Part shown: positions 33,785-45,710 of the stretch, in pieces
How positions within the stretch are numbered: the first letter of the stretch is position 1
Layout of the letters: each line of letters opens with the position of its first letter
DNA from: Brassica napus
Lineage: Eukaryota > Streptophyta > Magnoliopsida > Brassicales > Brassicaceae
Assembly (NCBI RefSeq): GCF_020379485.1
Contig: NC_063452.1
Span: forward strand, 11,325,065-11,389,064
DNA length: 64,000 nt
Direction of reading: 5' to 3'
Program-made: the position numbers and the translations under genes
The notes under the pieces: model-generated
Database searches by the model: none
What the model was told of the DNA's origin: nothing
What the model saw: the letters and a program-made list of their open reading frames with translations, nothing else

Positions 33785-34406
33785 CAGTGGCGGAGCCAGA
33801 AACTTTTTTTACCGGGGGCATAATTTTTTTTCAAATAATATTTACTATTAAATAAATTATTTATAGAAATAAATAAATATTTATTATTAAATAAAGTGTA
33901 AACAGCTGGTATTTTTAAATAAATATTTTTATTATTTATATGATTTAACATATAACTTAAATATTTTTAATAAAAAATGTATATGGTATTTATAAAGAAA
34001 ATAACCTAATCATGGCTCATAAGGAAATAATAAAAACCTAATTATCTCATCAAAATAGTTAACCAATGAAAAATATATAAAAGAGTTATTGAACAACGAA
34101 AGTTAACAAACCTCTTTAAATTAAATACAAAAATGCATTGAATATTTTGTCATGGATATCAGTATACATACAAAATAGGAAAGTACCAATTATTTATTAC
34201 AAGTGATAAATATGAGATTAAAAAAAAACTGAAATGGTGAGATGTGAGGCTTGAGCGAAGGTTTGGTGGGGGCAAGAAGAAAATTTCAACGAGGGCAAGA
34301 CAAGGTGATCTAGTGAAACTTTGGTTAATTACGTAACGATTTGGATAAATATTTTGTTTTATCTGGGGCAGCTGCCCCCCTCTCCACTAGCGTAGCTCCG
34401 CCGCTG
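33785..34406. mobile_element. hAT-type non-autonomous element (622 bp)
   Basis: Ends CAGTGGCGGAGCC and ...GTAGCTCCGCCGCTG (inverted CAGCGGCGGAGC), flanked by a perfect 8-bp duplication AGTTCAAC (33777-33784 and 34407-34414). Non-coding, AT-rich core. It occupies part of the space where the NB-ARC exon of TNL C should be. Confidence 0.87.
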
Positions 34407-34475
34407 AGTTCAACCATATTTCCTCTTGTTAGAAAAGCACCACTATGTACTTAGAACATGAGAAAAACAACCAAG

Positions 34476-34839
34476 GGGGCTGTTTTCAATTTAGCATTTG
34501 ATGTGATTTAATTTTTAATGGGGTTTTAGATGATTTCAATAAGTTGCAGAGATTTAAGTGATTTTTGTTAAACTACTCTAGAATATCACCTAAAACTATG
34601 GGATTTGAGTTTTAATTTTTTTAACTAAGAAATCCTACCCAAACACCCTAAAATCACCTGAAAACTTTAAAACTCCACAACTTAAAATATTTTCAATAAC
34701 AGTGGATTTCAGAGCACTTTAAGAAATGTCAAATTCAATAACAGTGGATTTTAAATGAGTTTTTAAAATTCATGTTTCAATAACAGTGGATTTGTCATTT
34801 TAATACAAATCATCTAAACTGTCGGTTGAATACATCCCC
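34476..34839. mobile_element. MITE-like element with CAATAACAGTGGATTT repeats
   Basis: Ends GGGGCTGTTTTCAA and, reversed, GGGGATGTATTCAA form an inverted pair. Internally the 16-mer CAATAACAGTGGATTT occurs at about 34705, 34748 and 34785. A related repeat (ATCCATTGTTATT) is found in the insert at 1294-2150. The target duplication was not resolved. Confidence 0.6.
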
Positions 34840-35335
34840 TGAATTTAACAAAACATAAACCAGTTCAGGAAGTCTTCCCCGGCTATGTTTCCCACATCAG
34901 TCAAAGCTTCACTCCATCTTTGACTCTCCTCCTCTCTTTTACGACGACATGTTTTACTGAAAACTTTTCCGAAATCTCCAGTCTGTTTCTGAACATCGGA
35001 AGGATCTACTCCGTAGAAGATCGTCATCACTATTTGTCCCATATCTTCCTTGCACTTCAAAATCTCCAACAGTTCATCCAAACACCAGCTAGAAGAGGCA
35101 TAGCGTTCTTCGACAGCACCACGATCGAGATCCTTGATTCTCTAATGGCTTGGGTGAGAGCAGGGGCAATGATTTGGCTTCTCTCGATCGCTTGATCGTC
35201 GAACATGGTAATCCCATAACAGTTAAACTGTTTACGTAAATGACTGAGAAAGGTTTTACGGACGTCGGGTCCGTGGAAGCTCGTGAAGACGCGGTATCTC
35301 CATGTGCCAGGCGAGGAAGAAGAAGAAGAAGCCAT

Positions 35336-35739
35336 GAGAGAGGATCAAGGGCACTGACCGACAGAGAATTGTGTGGATAAACCATAAATGGAGAGTTTAA
35401 GCAGAAAAAAAAAACATAAATGGAGAAAAAACTGCAGAACGCGTATCCATTATTGCTTGAGTGTTGATTTATTGACTAATGGAATTTTTTTTTTTTTTTG
35501 TCATCAACTTATACATGTTCATACTGATTCTGTAAACCAAACCGAGAGATCTTGATTTATATAAACGACGAAATATGTTGTTTCCTAACACTACGTGCTA
35601 AACTATCCGCCATCGAATTTTGCGTCTTTGGCGCAAAGCCATTTCTTTTGAGTATTTGCATTTGTCTTTGGAGACATTGCATAAGGAAATCTAGTCAACT
35701 GGGTATAGATCGCCTTTGGCTATGCAAAGTTTGGCAAAA
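35336..35739. other. Upstream region of TNL pseudogene C
   Basis: Former promoter and leader of TNL C plus unassigned sequence. No gene recognised. Confidence 0.35.
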
Positions 35740-36350
35740 TACCCAGATTCAAAGAACCAAACCAGAACCAAACCAAACTCGATCCTAAAAAGTAATACTG
35801 AATCCAAACTAAAACTGGTAAACTATCCGAACTGATTCAAAAGTTTAATGTATGAAGAATCCGAACAGAACACGACCGAACATAAATACTTCAAATAACC
35901 GAATCACAATAATATGTTTAAATTTATTAATTATTTTCGATCAAATATTCAAAAAATATCCAAAATATTCAGAATTACGTGAAAATGTGTAAAAATATCC
36001 TAAACATCTAAAAATAATATTCAAAAATAGTCAAAAATATTCAAAACACCAAAAATAACTACATGTTCTCCTTGTTAATATTCATACCAAAATACATTTA
36101 TGGTAATTTAAGGTATTTAGTCACATATTATTCAAATGTTTATGTTGTATATCATTTTATTTTTGAATTTTAAAAGGATATTTGGATTTTAAATTTTTTT
36201 ACATAATTTAAACGGGTGTCTGAACCGAACCCGCAAAAATTCTAACTGAAATTTATAAATACTTGAATAAAACTTAAATTTTTAACCCCAAAAACTCGAA
36301 ATCTGAATAAAACCGACTCAAACGGATACTCGAACGCCACCCGTTTGTCA
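35740..36350. repeat. Diverged copy of the CCGAAC-rich hAT-like repeat
   Basis: Two zones rich in CCGAAC/ACCGAA words (35745-35905 and 36205-36345) around an AT-rich core of TATTCAAAAATA-type sequence, the same plan as 4349-5026 but more decayed. Terminal repeats and TSD are not clear. Confidence 0.55.
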
Positions 36351-36479
36351 CAATAAGTATTTCTGTGGTGAATAATTTGTGTCATGCCTTAGCTCATTTC
36401 AAGCACATAGCTACTATCATGTCAAACTGTGATATGTCTTCATACATTTGGAATCGTAACTCCCTTGCTAAGCTTCCTT

Positions 36480-36780
36480 GGGTCCAGATATAGGGTTCCT
36501 TATTCAATTAATGTCGAAGAAGTTGTGATCAATGCAGCTGAATTCGAACACTATATCTCTGCTCACGAGAGTTCAATATAAATAAGGTTCAACTCTGACA
36601 TATGGAAACATTGCCTAGAAGCCAATGAAACACCTCCTCAACGGGTCTAAATCGCCATTGCCTATTCGACAACACAATAATTGTTGTTCATCTCCTTGTA
36701 TAACGCAGAGAGAGGGGTTGTCGCCATCTGGGTAATGAAAGCCAACTGAACTGTTATCAGGTCAGGTTAGGACTTGACAG
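36480..36780 (-). pseudogene. TNL C-terminal relic (first)
   Basis: Minus-strand sequence collinear with the C-terminal part of TNL C (about 30105-30480). Shared words such as CAGCTGAATTCGAACACTAT, CACCTCCTCAAC and CGCCATTGCCTATTCGACA are separated by small gaps. No open frame survives. It shows that a further TNL copy once stood here. Confidence 0.75.
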
Positions 36781-37111
36781 AACAGGAAAACACAATGAGA
36801 TCATCTGGGATTCTTAGAAAGAGAGGAAACATAATTGATGATTGATCAGCTGATCCAAAAGGTTTTCCAAATTATGTGTCACTTTTGGGTCGACAAGTTG
36901 AGGATAGATCAAGAGTATTAGATTTTCAATCACTGAGAAAACCTCAAGCGATAAACACAGAAAAGACAACAAGATTACTCTGCCACACTGGTTGCGCCAT
37001 CATCTTGCATGCTGATGTATATGCGATGTCACCTTCTTCCCCAACTCAAACTTTAATGTTCCATGCATTGATGGGAGATACTGAAACAGATGAAGAGCGA
37101 ACTCCAACAGT

Positions 37112-37600
37112 TTATGTGTTCTTTTTCTTTGACATTGTCTTCTTCTTCTTCGGATACCTTCTCTGATTTCCAGTCACATAGTCCATCACTATTGTCAGGG
37201 TGTCCACTTGGTTAGGTTCAAATTCATATCTCCCGCCATCGTTGCCTTCAGACACCTGGTTTAACCTAGATTCATCGCACCCGTCAATGCTTATGTCTGC
37301 CGTTTCTGTATTGTGTGTGAGTGGACAGCTGAATTCAAACAATATCTCGCTGCCCATTTCAAGTCATATCTATTCTTTAGGCAAGTCACAATGAAATATA
37401 CATAAATGTTCAGTTCCAATACCGAGAGATCTACGAGGTAGTCCCACCCAAACGACATCTTATAAATGGGCCGCCGCTATTTCCGGTAAGACAACACCGT
37501 ATATCAAAACATTTTTTTCTGGTTTGCTGCTTAGGTGAAACCATGACACAAACCGTAAACCTAGAGGACGCAGAAAAAACGGGAAATCGGCCAATTCCTA
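37112..37600 (-). pseudogene. TNL C-terminal relic (second)
   Basis: The minus strand encodes a piece typical of the end of RLM1-type TNLs: a segment like GTEHLCIFHCDLPKE..., then MGSEILFEFSCPLTHNTETADISIDGC (quoted in part), ending in a lysine-rich tail. Upstream (37500-37570) is the jelly-roll domain motif with VMVSPK. It is disrupted at 37581 by a Mutator-like element. No TIR, NB-ARC or LRR is attached. Confidence 0.7.
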
Positions 37601-38688
37601 TGTAACAGAGCCCAGCGGTCCCGATCAGTACATGAACATATCAGCTGTGCAAATACATACATCAATACTTAGTTGATTCAAATTTCATACACGAACTAAC
37701 AAAATATAGTTTTTACATACATTGACCAATTTACCGTTAGTCAAACGTAATGGAATACGAACTGTCAGTTATATTCGCTTAGCTGTCTGTCATACGTGGT
37801 TTTTACGTTTAAAATAATAAATAGTAAATAAAAACTTTTCCTTATATTGGTTAAAAGGTGGAATCAAATCCAGGTTAGAGCAAGACTCTTTCATCACTCA
37901 ACCACTGGGCCAAGTTTGATACATTGATTTTGTCTCCTCTTAATTTCTATTTATACCTTGGTAAATCATTTTTCTGTTTTTTTTCTTCCTGTGTATGTTT
38001 TTATTATCCAAAAAAAAAAAGAATCTCTCAAATGTTAGTTCCTAATTTAAAAAAACAAGTGGTTTAGAAATTATTCAGTAAAACATAAAAGATGATATTG
38101 TTTGGCAATAAAAAACAAGCCTTTGAAGTTCTTGTTCTGTCAACTAAATTAATATTATTTTTGGGTACCGAAATAAGAGACATAGTCAAGATCGTTTCTT
38201 GTCTATTACATAAGTTTTTTGGTCTCAGTATGGTCATCAAACAAATGTAATCACGAACCAGCAAATGGAGTTCTTTTTTTTTTGTATTGAAGCAAGTAAT
38301 GAATCATGGAATGACAGACATTTAAGAGATTCTGATTTTTTTTGGTTTTGCTTGGATAATGAAAACATACACAGATAGAAAAAGACAGAAAAATGAATAT
38401 TTATTAGCTATAAATATTAATTGATAGAGATCACAGTCAGTGAATTGTATTTGGCACAGTGGTTGAGCGATTAAGGAATTATTGCTCCAACCTGGGTCCA
38501 ATTGCCCCTTTAACCAAAAGCCACATATGACAGACAGCTAAGCGATTATAACGAACAGCTCATATTCCGTTACCTTTGACTATCTGTAAATTGGTCGAGT
38601 GTTGATGTATGTATTTGCACAGCTTATATGTGCATATACTGATCGGGACTGCTGGGTTCTGTTGACGTTGGAATTTGCCGATTTCCCC
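37581..38688. mobile_element. Mutator-like non-autonomous element with long TIRs
   Basis: Long imperfect terminal inverted repeats: 37581 to about 37915, and about 38440-38688. They begin GGGAAATCGGC and share blocks such as TGTGCAAATACATACATCAA and GCTTAGCTGTCTGTCATA. A perfect 9-bp target duplication AGAAAAAAC flanks the element (37572-37580 and 38689-38697), diagnostic of Mutator/MULE transposition. The middle is AT-rich without transposase. Each arm also contains GTGGTTGAGCGATTAAG/CCTGGGTCCAATTGC, which look like tRNA A- and B-box relics. Confidence 0.88.
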
Positions 38689-38697
38689 AGAAAAAAC

Positions 38698-39922
38698 ACT
38701 CTTACTTTCAAAAACCCGCGGTCTTTTTTGCATCTATTCTTATGATAGATGGTTCACTTAACCGGTTTATTTGGTGATTAGAGACTTGGTTTACTTGTAG
38801 ATAACCAAATATGTATATAAGCAACATTAGCTTACATTGTATGGTTAAAATTAATATGAATAACAAACTTTCTTCCGTTAATCATCTTCTCTAAATCTCA
38901 GTTTCTACATCTTGATTTTGAGCTTGAATCTGATCTTAATATGTATCAGATCACTCACTTTGATCTTCCGCTTCATCTCTTAATATCTATTACAGGAACG
39001 AGATTCTCTCTTCTCCAGTGTAGTTGAGTAAAATTGACGGTGAAGCAGCGTCTTGAGATGTGATGGGAGTTTCACAGCTTTGCTAAGGTGATGGAATTGG
39101 ATGCACTATTTCGTGTCGGCTTCGCCTTGGTTGTCTCTGTTTTCTCCGGTGTGCTGTAGTGGTTCACTCGTTCCGTGTCGTCCTCCGTTTATGACTGGGT
39201 TTTCAACCGGTTAGAGTTTGTGTCCTGTAATCGTTCTTTGTTTATTGGGTGTTTGGAGTTAGTATGAATGGTGATCAGGGAACGGCGAGGAATAATGCAT
39301 TCCCTAACGTTCCTAAAAAAATCATCATTCACAAGGAATAATAATTCCTTCTCATTCCCTTTCATTCCTTTTTTTGTAGAGAATTAAAGAACAAAATTAT
39401 TCCTTGTTAAATTTGATAAAGAGCAACCATTCATTTTCATTCGTGCTATTTTATTTTCGTACATTCCTTTTTTATTCGTTCCTCTTGTTTCCCGAATGGT
39501 CACTGGTCAGTGTTTTCTTTCTGTTTATTGGTGTTGTGATTGTAGTTTCTCTTCCTTGTAGCTCTATGTACCTTCTATAAAAGAAAAAGGTAAATTAATC
39601 TTTAACATGTTTACCGAAAAAAGAAAACTTTGTTTACAAGTTTTTACGTGGACGGTGGAGTAAAAACAAGTCAAATTATCAATACTTACTTTTCTGGGAA
39701 AAGGTTACTTCGTCCTTTATTACATAAATTTAGGGATAAAACCATGAGCTAGAAAACAACACATACATACATACACGATCTCCTCATCAACAATTTAGAA
39801 CACTCGTTACAACATCAGCTTGAAAGTAAATATCATCCGAAAACAACCTCTAATAAAAAAAACTAAAGAAACAAACTTATATATAGACAAATAGCGTGAG
39901 TTTCTCTCATGTGATTTATTCA
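38698..39922. other. Region between MULE and MYB103
   Basis: No intact gene. 38800-39010 resembles the promoter/leader part of an LTR element (TATATAAGCAACATTAGC). 39030-39600 may be a LINE 3' tail (CTATGTACCTTCTATAAAAG near 39562). Within it, 39273-39498 is a small insert with ends GGGAACGGCGAGGAATAATG and TCGTTCCTCTTGTTTCCC, flanked by near-identical GAATGGT words (39265 and 39496), probably another MITE. Confidence 0.4.
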
Positions 39923-41915
39923 TTAATTTAAAATGAAGAAATAAGAAGATAAGGCAGAGGATTCCAAGGTCATCGATGGATCTTGGTTTCCAACAAGAGA
40001 TGAACCTTCCACGTTAATGTTAAGGTTGTCCCAGAAGAAAAAATTAGAGCACTGTTGTGAATTTATCCACTGATCATAGTTTAGTTCTTGCTTCCTAAAG
40101 CATTCGAATGTGGACGCTATATCGCCATATTGAGCATTACTATTTTGATCAACTTGGGAGATGTTATCAACATTTCCCTCGGCCAGCGCCGGTAGTTTGT
40201 AACTTGTAAATGTCTCGGTATTTGAATTGGTAGAATTGTTGAACAAATCTGACACCATAGTAGGAACTTGAATCCGTTCTTGTTGAGGAGGATTCATATC
40301 CCATTGTTCCGTGTTATGTGTCAGAAATGCTTGTTCGAAGACACTTCCTCTTCCTCCTGTTTGTGTGTCATGATCATTGTTATTGTTGTTATTGTTTGTG
40401 ATGATGTTTTGAGAGAACATTCCTTCAAGGACAGGAAGTGTTGTGTCTACCATGAAAAGAGGAGGTTTATGGGAGAAAAGGGTTTCTTGAATCTTGGTAG
40501 TAGTTTCTTGAGCATAGGTGAAATTTAGTTGGTTAGGAGAATCCATAAAACCATCAAAATGCAAGTTATCGATAGTCGAAGTAGTGGTACTTGAGGGGAC
40601 ACCCGTAGCAGTTGATGTAGCGTCCACGTTCAATGTCACAGTAGTTATAGATGGTTGATGACGATTATAGTGGTGGTGCGGTTTTCGTATCTTTTTCTTT
40701 ATCCATGAATTCCAATAATTTTTTATCTCGTTATCTGTTCTTCCAGGTAAATGACTTGCGATATGAGCCCACCTGAAAGACATGTACAAAAGTAATGAGA
40801 GAAACATAAGCAATTAAGCACATACATGATAGATGTGTATATACGTGTCGGTGTGTAAGTTTTCTTTTTCCTAAGAGCACCATTATTTGTGCACATACTA
40901 TATGATCTTAAAAATTGTAATAACATTATTTTTAGTTTAATTAGATTTTACAATTAAAATTTAAATGCTAAAATGAATAAGAACCACTAAGAAGAAGACA
41001 ATTGGCAAAAATCGACTTTTATGGGGTTCCGGCAGCATCTGTACAGACATACTGCTTCTGGTTCCGTCTCATTTTTATTATTATTTTCAACATTTTAAAG
41101 CTTTAGATACATCCACTAATGGAAGTGCTCTAATAAATGCATACATGTGTGTGTATGTCTGGTTTACATTTTGAGAATGTTCAACTAAGTGACTTGAAAT
41201 GTACACTACTATGTAGCTCAAGCAAGTAGCCAAAATTACAAGGAGATGAATGAAACTACACGCTAATGATTCTTTAGTCATCAACCGTAGGCTGGTCGTT
41301 GCTTAGAACCGTGGCTAAACTTATTAAATACTAATAAATTTATACATAAACTGATTATATAACAATAAAATATATTATAATCTAGCTTGTATCCCAAACC
41401 CAACAAGCTTATTAGTAAAAACTGGTATCAATCATCAAAAATATGAAAATAATTTAAATATGTTATATGCATAATAATACAATAATGTAGTACATGATAT
41501 ATATATATATATATATATATATGTTAAAATTAGAGAAAATATAAACCTGTTTCCTACAACTCCATGAAGACTTATAATTAATTTCTCTTCTTCAGGAGAG
41601 AACCGTCCTCTTCTGATATCAGGCCGGAGATAATTTATCCATCGTAATCGACAACTTTTTCCGCATCTTTGAAGTCCTAATTTATCAAATAGGCATTGTA
41701 AATACTAGGTTGAATCTTCAAGTTTTTTTTGGGTCAACAGATTGAAACTATATAATTTAAATAGATATAGACAATGCAGTACCTGCTTTTTCGGGGACTT
41801 CGCTCCAACATCCATAGCCATAAGTTGTGATATATCGAATGAGCTTCTCATCTTCTTCTGGTGACCAAAGCCCTCTCTTCACCTTTTGCTGGGTGCAACA
41901 TGAGTGATGACCCAT
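39923..41915 (-). CDS. MYB103: MYB103, R2R3-MYB regulator of secondary cell walls
   Basis: Three exons on the minus strand: 41783-41915, 41547-41676, 39923-40772. All have GT-AG borders and add up to 1,113 nt, i.e. 370 aa, which as I recall is the Arabidopsis length. Begins [26 protein letters not shown] (start of R2). Exon 2 gives [20 protein letters not shown] and [12 protein letters not shown] (R3). Exon 3 completes R3 with [28 protein letters not shown], then KPHHHYN. The tail is Asn/Ser/Thr-rich, with a run of Asn near the middle, typical of an activation domain. Both introns are at the conserved R2R3 positions. Arabidopsis MYB103 (At1g63910) acts below the NST/SND switches and promotes syringyl lignin through F5H. 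Note that the tapetal gene once called MYB103 is now MYB80; this one is the stem gene. No lesion seen. Confidence 0.93.
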
Positions 41916-44161
41916 GATTAGTAGCTCAATCTTCAAATTAACTTAGTTGTAACTAACTACTTAATCACAATAATTATCTTAAATTAATATTTTATATGTA
42001 TATGTACCACACTTTGTTTCTTTCGTGGGTTGTGTTTCTGAGGGTTTTTAGCTATAGAAAGGAGAAGAGGAAATGGAGGGGTTTAAAAGCGAACCCAAAA
42101 GAAGATAAATATTGATTTAAAATATAAATAAAATAAAACAAGGGACGACGAGATCAAGGTCTGGTCGGGTCCCAGGGGTGGCCGGGTGGGGCCTGAGATA
42201 TTTCTTCATCGACCTAACCTTAAAACGACGTCTCATCGACTTTCTATTACATGCCCTGTTACTCGTTTGTACGTAGAGTTTTTGTTGTAGTATTATTACG
42301 TTAAGCCCTTATCAATCATCACTTACATATTTTTTTTCTTCACGTACCTTTTTGTCTCCCGTTTTTTGTTTTTGCCTCTTTTTCAAGGACCTTAGGACGA
42401 AAGTTAGATTAATCCATAGATTTTTACTTTTTTGAAAAATATATTAATCCATACAACAAATGGCCATTATATATAGATTTAGCGATAACATATAAATTCC
42501 TTTGTTAAGAAAAAAAAACATAAAAATTCCTTGTAAACTTTGCCTCATGAATGTTTAGGGTAGTAGGGTCATCGGCACTATGAAGCTCTACTGCAACGCT
42601 GTAGGCTTTATTTGTTTCAAAACTTTGATCTTTCGATTTCTATAAATTAGTTAGATCAAACCAGTTACATACAAAAGTTAGTTTTCTTCGAATAAATTTT
42701 ACAAATATTCAAAAAAAAAAAAATAAATAAATTATGCACCACTATATTTATATAGAATCGTTTATTTATCTTTTTCTCTCTCTTTTCAATCAATTTCTTA
42801 TGTAAAACTTGATGGTTACTAAATATATAAATAGACATATTGGTACATAAATGCTGTCCGGGGATGATACCAATCAATTGGAGTAGCATTACGGGGAAGC
42901 CAAAATTACCAAGACGTGGTTTCATATTTCATCAAAGGTATCATCACCATTTGGGAATACTTTGTTTTGGTCGAGCTTCAACCTCAGCTTTAGGCTAGTA
43001 GTTTCAGTTTATATTTTTTTATTTGAGTGCTAGATCTTATGAGTTGCTTCTTCTTTTCTGTCTCTGTTGTTACTTAGCTTATTTTTCTGCTACTTGTATT
43101 TGTGTAATTTATGTCAAAAACTATAAAAATTGGTATAAAATTTTAATATTTTTTACCAAAAAATAATATAAAGTATATTATTAAATAATATCTTGAATTA
43201 AACAATGAAATTATCGGTTAAGTCACGTAGCTGAACTTGTATAATGATCTTTTTACATTTAAATTTTAAATATACGTAAGTATATATGAAATTTAAAATT
43301 AACACACGTCCAATCCGGCTACTACAAATTTGTATCAATACTTGATGCCATGTTCGTTCCAAAGTAGAACGGTTTCAAGTTCGATTGATTCTATTGATTA
43401 TGCTTCCATATTTTTTACTTTTTTTCCTTGAAAGTAAATTTTAGAAGTTTTATAGTTTATTTATCACATCTCTTGTGAGCTTCAATAATTCATTTCTGAA
43501 ATGATATTTACAATTAAAAAAAAAAGTAAGTTTACAAAAATTACACGAAGCTTTTTCAACGGTATTTGGAATACAAATCATTGCAAGTTACCATTACAAG
43601 GCTTCGATTAGTTAGAAGACATATCCGGAGACCTTGTTGAAAATGAAATCGCTTCGTTTAGAATATTTAGCCATCAATGTTTTTTGTTTCGTATTGATAA
43701 CTTGCAAAGATAGTGAAAAAAAAATACTTATGCAAAAAAAAAAAACTTGCAAAGATAGTGATACAATACTTATGCAATATTCTATTCATATATGTCATAT
43801 CAGGTTTGTTCTTTCTGATGGCAGGACTTTGTTCGTTTTAACAAAGTGCTATTCTATTAAATTAATATTTTCATATACATTGTTTGAATTAGATTGCAAT
43901 GGAGTCTAACAAAGTGTCATTGGATTTTATTCAGCTTACGGCACCTATATAAAGAAGATTATTCATCGTAATCTTTTATATATCATTATAGTATTCATGA
44001 ATAAAATAATCATCAATTCGTCACTGATCAGACATTCTCTTTTCAAATAAGTTCCTAACTAAAAGGTGTGATACGTTACAGTAAATGTTTCGGAGTAAAA
44101 AAAAAATATTTTACCAAAAAATATTTTACCAAAAAAAAAAAAACATTTTACTCTGAATTCA
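41916..44161. promoter_or_regulatory. MYB103 upstream region
   Basis: About 2.2 kb up to a CACTA element. AAATGGAGGGGTTTAAAAGCG lies about 150 bp ahead of the ATG, and AAATATAAATAAAATAAAA about 200 bp ahead is the best TATA-like region. No SNBE/MYB site was assigned. A roughly 50-bp local duplication (ACTTGCAAAGATAGTGA at 43700 and 43746) lies near 43700-43780. No other gene seen. Confidence 0.45.
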
Positions 44162-44359
44162 CACTACAAGAAATACGTGTTTTGATAGCAGTAGAGGATA
44201 GCGTTTTTTGTCTTTCTGCTATGGTTGACATACCTTTTAGTTTTAGATAGCGTTTGTATATTTGGAAACGCTATGATAGAGTGGTGTATATAAAAACGCT
44301 ATGATATCGTATTTTTAATAGCACATAATTAAAAACGCTATATTTTAGATTTTTGAATC

Positions 44360-44720
44360 CCTAAACCCTAAACGAGGTTTCAACCCTAAATTCTAAACAC
44401 AAACTTTAAACTCTAATATTCTAACGTCAAATCTTAAATTTAACCTAAAATATTAAATATTAACTCAAAGTTATATATTTTCATAAATAAATCTCAAATC
44501 TCTAAACCCTAAACCCTATACTCAACCTCTATTTTAAACACATAACTTTAAATCTAACCCTAAATAAAAAAGTTCCAAACTTAAATTTAATTCTTAAAAT
44601 AAATTCAAATTTATTTTCAAATCTTAACTTAAAATCTTAAATCAATACCCTCAAACCTTTAACCCTCAAACCCTATATATATCATACCTTAATTTAATCA
44701 CATACCTTAAACTCTAACTA
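44360..44720. repeat. Degenerate telomere-like AAACCCT repeats
   Basis: Many diverged copies of plant telomere-type words, e.g. CCCTAAACCCTAAACGAGG at 44368 and CTCTAAACCCTAAACCCTA at 44499, plus AACCCTCAAACCCTATA. They lie inside the CACTA element, so they were carried by or expanded within it and do not mark a chromosome end. Confidence 0.7.
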
Positions 44721-45239
44721 AAAATCTTAAAACTATAATATTTTTTATTATTTAACTTCAAATCTTAAAATGCTTATAAAAGTGAAATCTATTCATTTTG
44801 TTAATCTTAATTGTTTTAACCGAATTTGTTAATCTTAATTTTATTTGACTCAAATTGCTTATAAAAGTGAAATCTAATCATTTTGTAATTTTTATATCAT
44901 TAGCTTTATAATATAAATGAATAATTTAATTTTATATATAAAATACTCAAAATATATAATTAAAATTACAAAAAATAAATATTAATTTAAAAAAATAAAA
45001 ACACTTCTTGTAAGAATACCAAGCCATTGATTAACATTAAATCAAAGGCCACAAATCAATCCTTTAGTTTTTTTATTCTCTCTTCTCATTGGTTAACAAA
45101 TCAATCCTTTAGTTTTCTTATGTTTCTTCTCATTGGTCACTTTTTCAATGACAAGGATTACAATTTTTAACCATTGATTATTTTTGATCTAAAGGCCTAA
45201 AATCTCTCTCGTAGATCTCATCTCTTTTTCTTGTCATCT

Positions 45240-45710
45240 CTTTCATTCTTCTTCCTTTACAGGTTCACCATCAGACTTAACAATATTCTCAAACGAATCC
45301 GATAACCCAACTCCACCCTCAGACCCAGCCAAACCTCTCCCTTTCGAACCATTAGCGTCAGGATCGAGACCCAGTCACCAGATCTACTCCTCCTGCGCAA
45401 CGATTGGTGGGAGATGTAGCTATCGTCGTCGGCGTTGTTCTTACACGGAGCTTCGATGGCGACCGTACAAGCATCTTTGTCACAAATCTGGATTGGAGAC
45501 AAACCCAAACAGTGACGAACCGGAATGGAAGTGCGCCAGAGGTGAAGGATGAGACAGCGGATGCTGAGGCGGAAGCACGACTAACAGAGGCAGAGGCGGA
45601 GGCGCGAGTAACAAAGGCAGAGGCGGAGGCGTGACGAAAACTGATGCAGAGGCGGAGGTCATGGAAGAACACGACGAAGAAGGTGGTGGTGCGGCGGGAT
45701 AGGTTTAGAT
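45240..45710. other. GC-rich island within the CACTA element
   Basis: Distinctly GC-richer than its surroundings, with a splice-acceptor-like TTTACAG near 45258, and open in several frames. The 3' half (45550-45660) is a short-period repeat GAGGCGGA/GAGGCAGA that would read as alternating Ala-Glu. The host source is not recognised. Confidence 0.5.

Larger units (their letters stand above)
29900..35335 (-). pseudogene. TNL pseudogene C (RLM1-like), NB-ARC exon missing
   Basis: TIR exon at 34861-35335: starts [17 protein letters not shown], but a 2-bp insertion at about 35104 (GCATAGCGTTCTTCG against GCATAGTTCTTCG in TNL B) breaks the frame within [10 protein letters not shown]. Exon length is 475 nt against 473 in TNL B, as expected. 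Where the NB-ARC exon should be (32503-34860) there are only transposons. Exon 3 (start 32502, donor after 31300) is split by a solo LTR between KLE and YLWQGIH. The LRR/C-JID exon starts at 31206 ([20 protein letters not shown]...), breaks frame near 30680 within RSLP, and continues MPELPGSLKSLTAEDCESLE... to a stop at 30072. Decayed similarity to the TNL B C-terminus continues to about 29900. No normal TNL can be made. Confidence 0.9.

Noticed and set aside
38440..38500. tRNA gene
   Set aside because: A- and B-box-like words are present, but no cloverleaf can be drawn, and the sequence is repeated in inverted form in both arms of a MULE.
44360..44720. Interstitial telomere site marking a chromosome fusion
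   Set aside because: Repeats are degenerate and confined to the inside of a CACTA element with intact ends.
45404..45710. Alanine/glutamate-rich protein gene
   Set aside because: The frame arises from a short GAGGCGGA repeat within a CACTA element and overlaps open frames in other phases.
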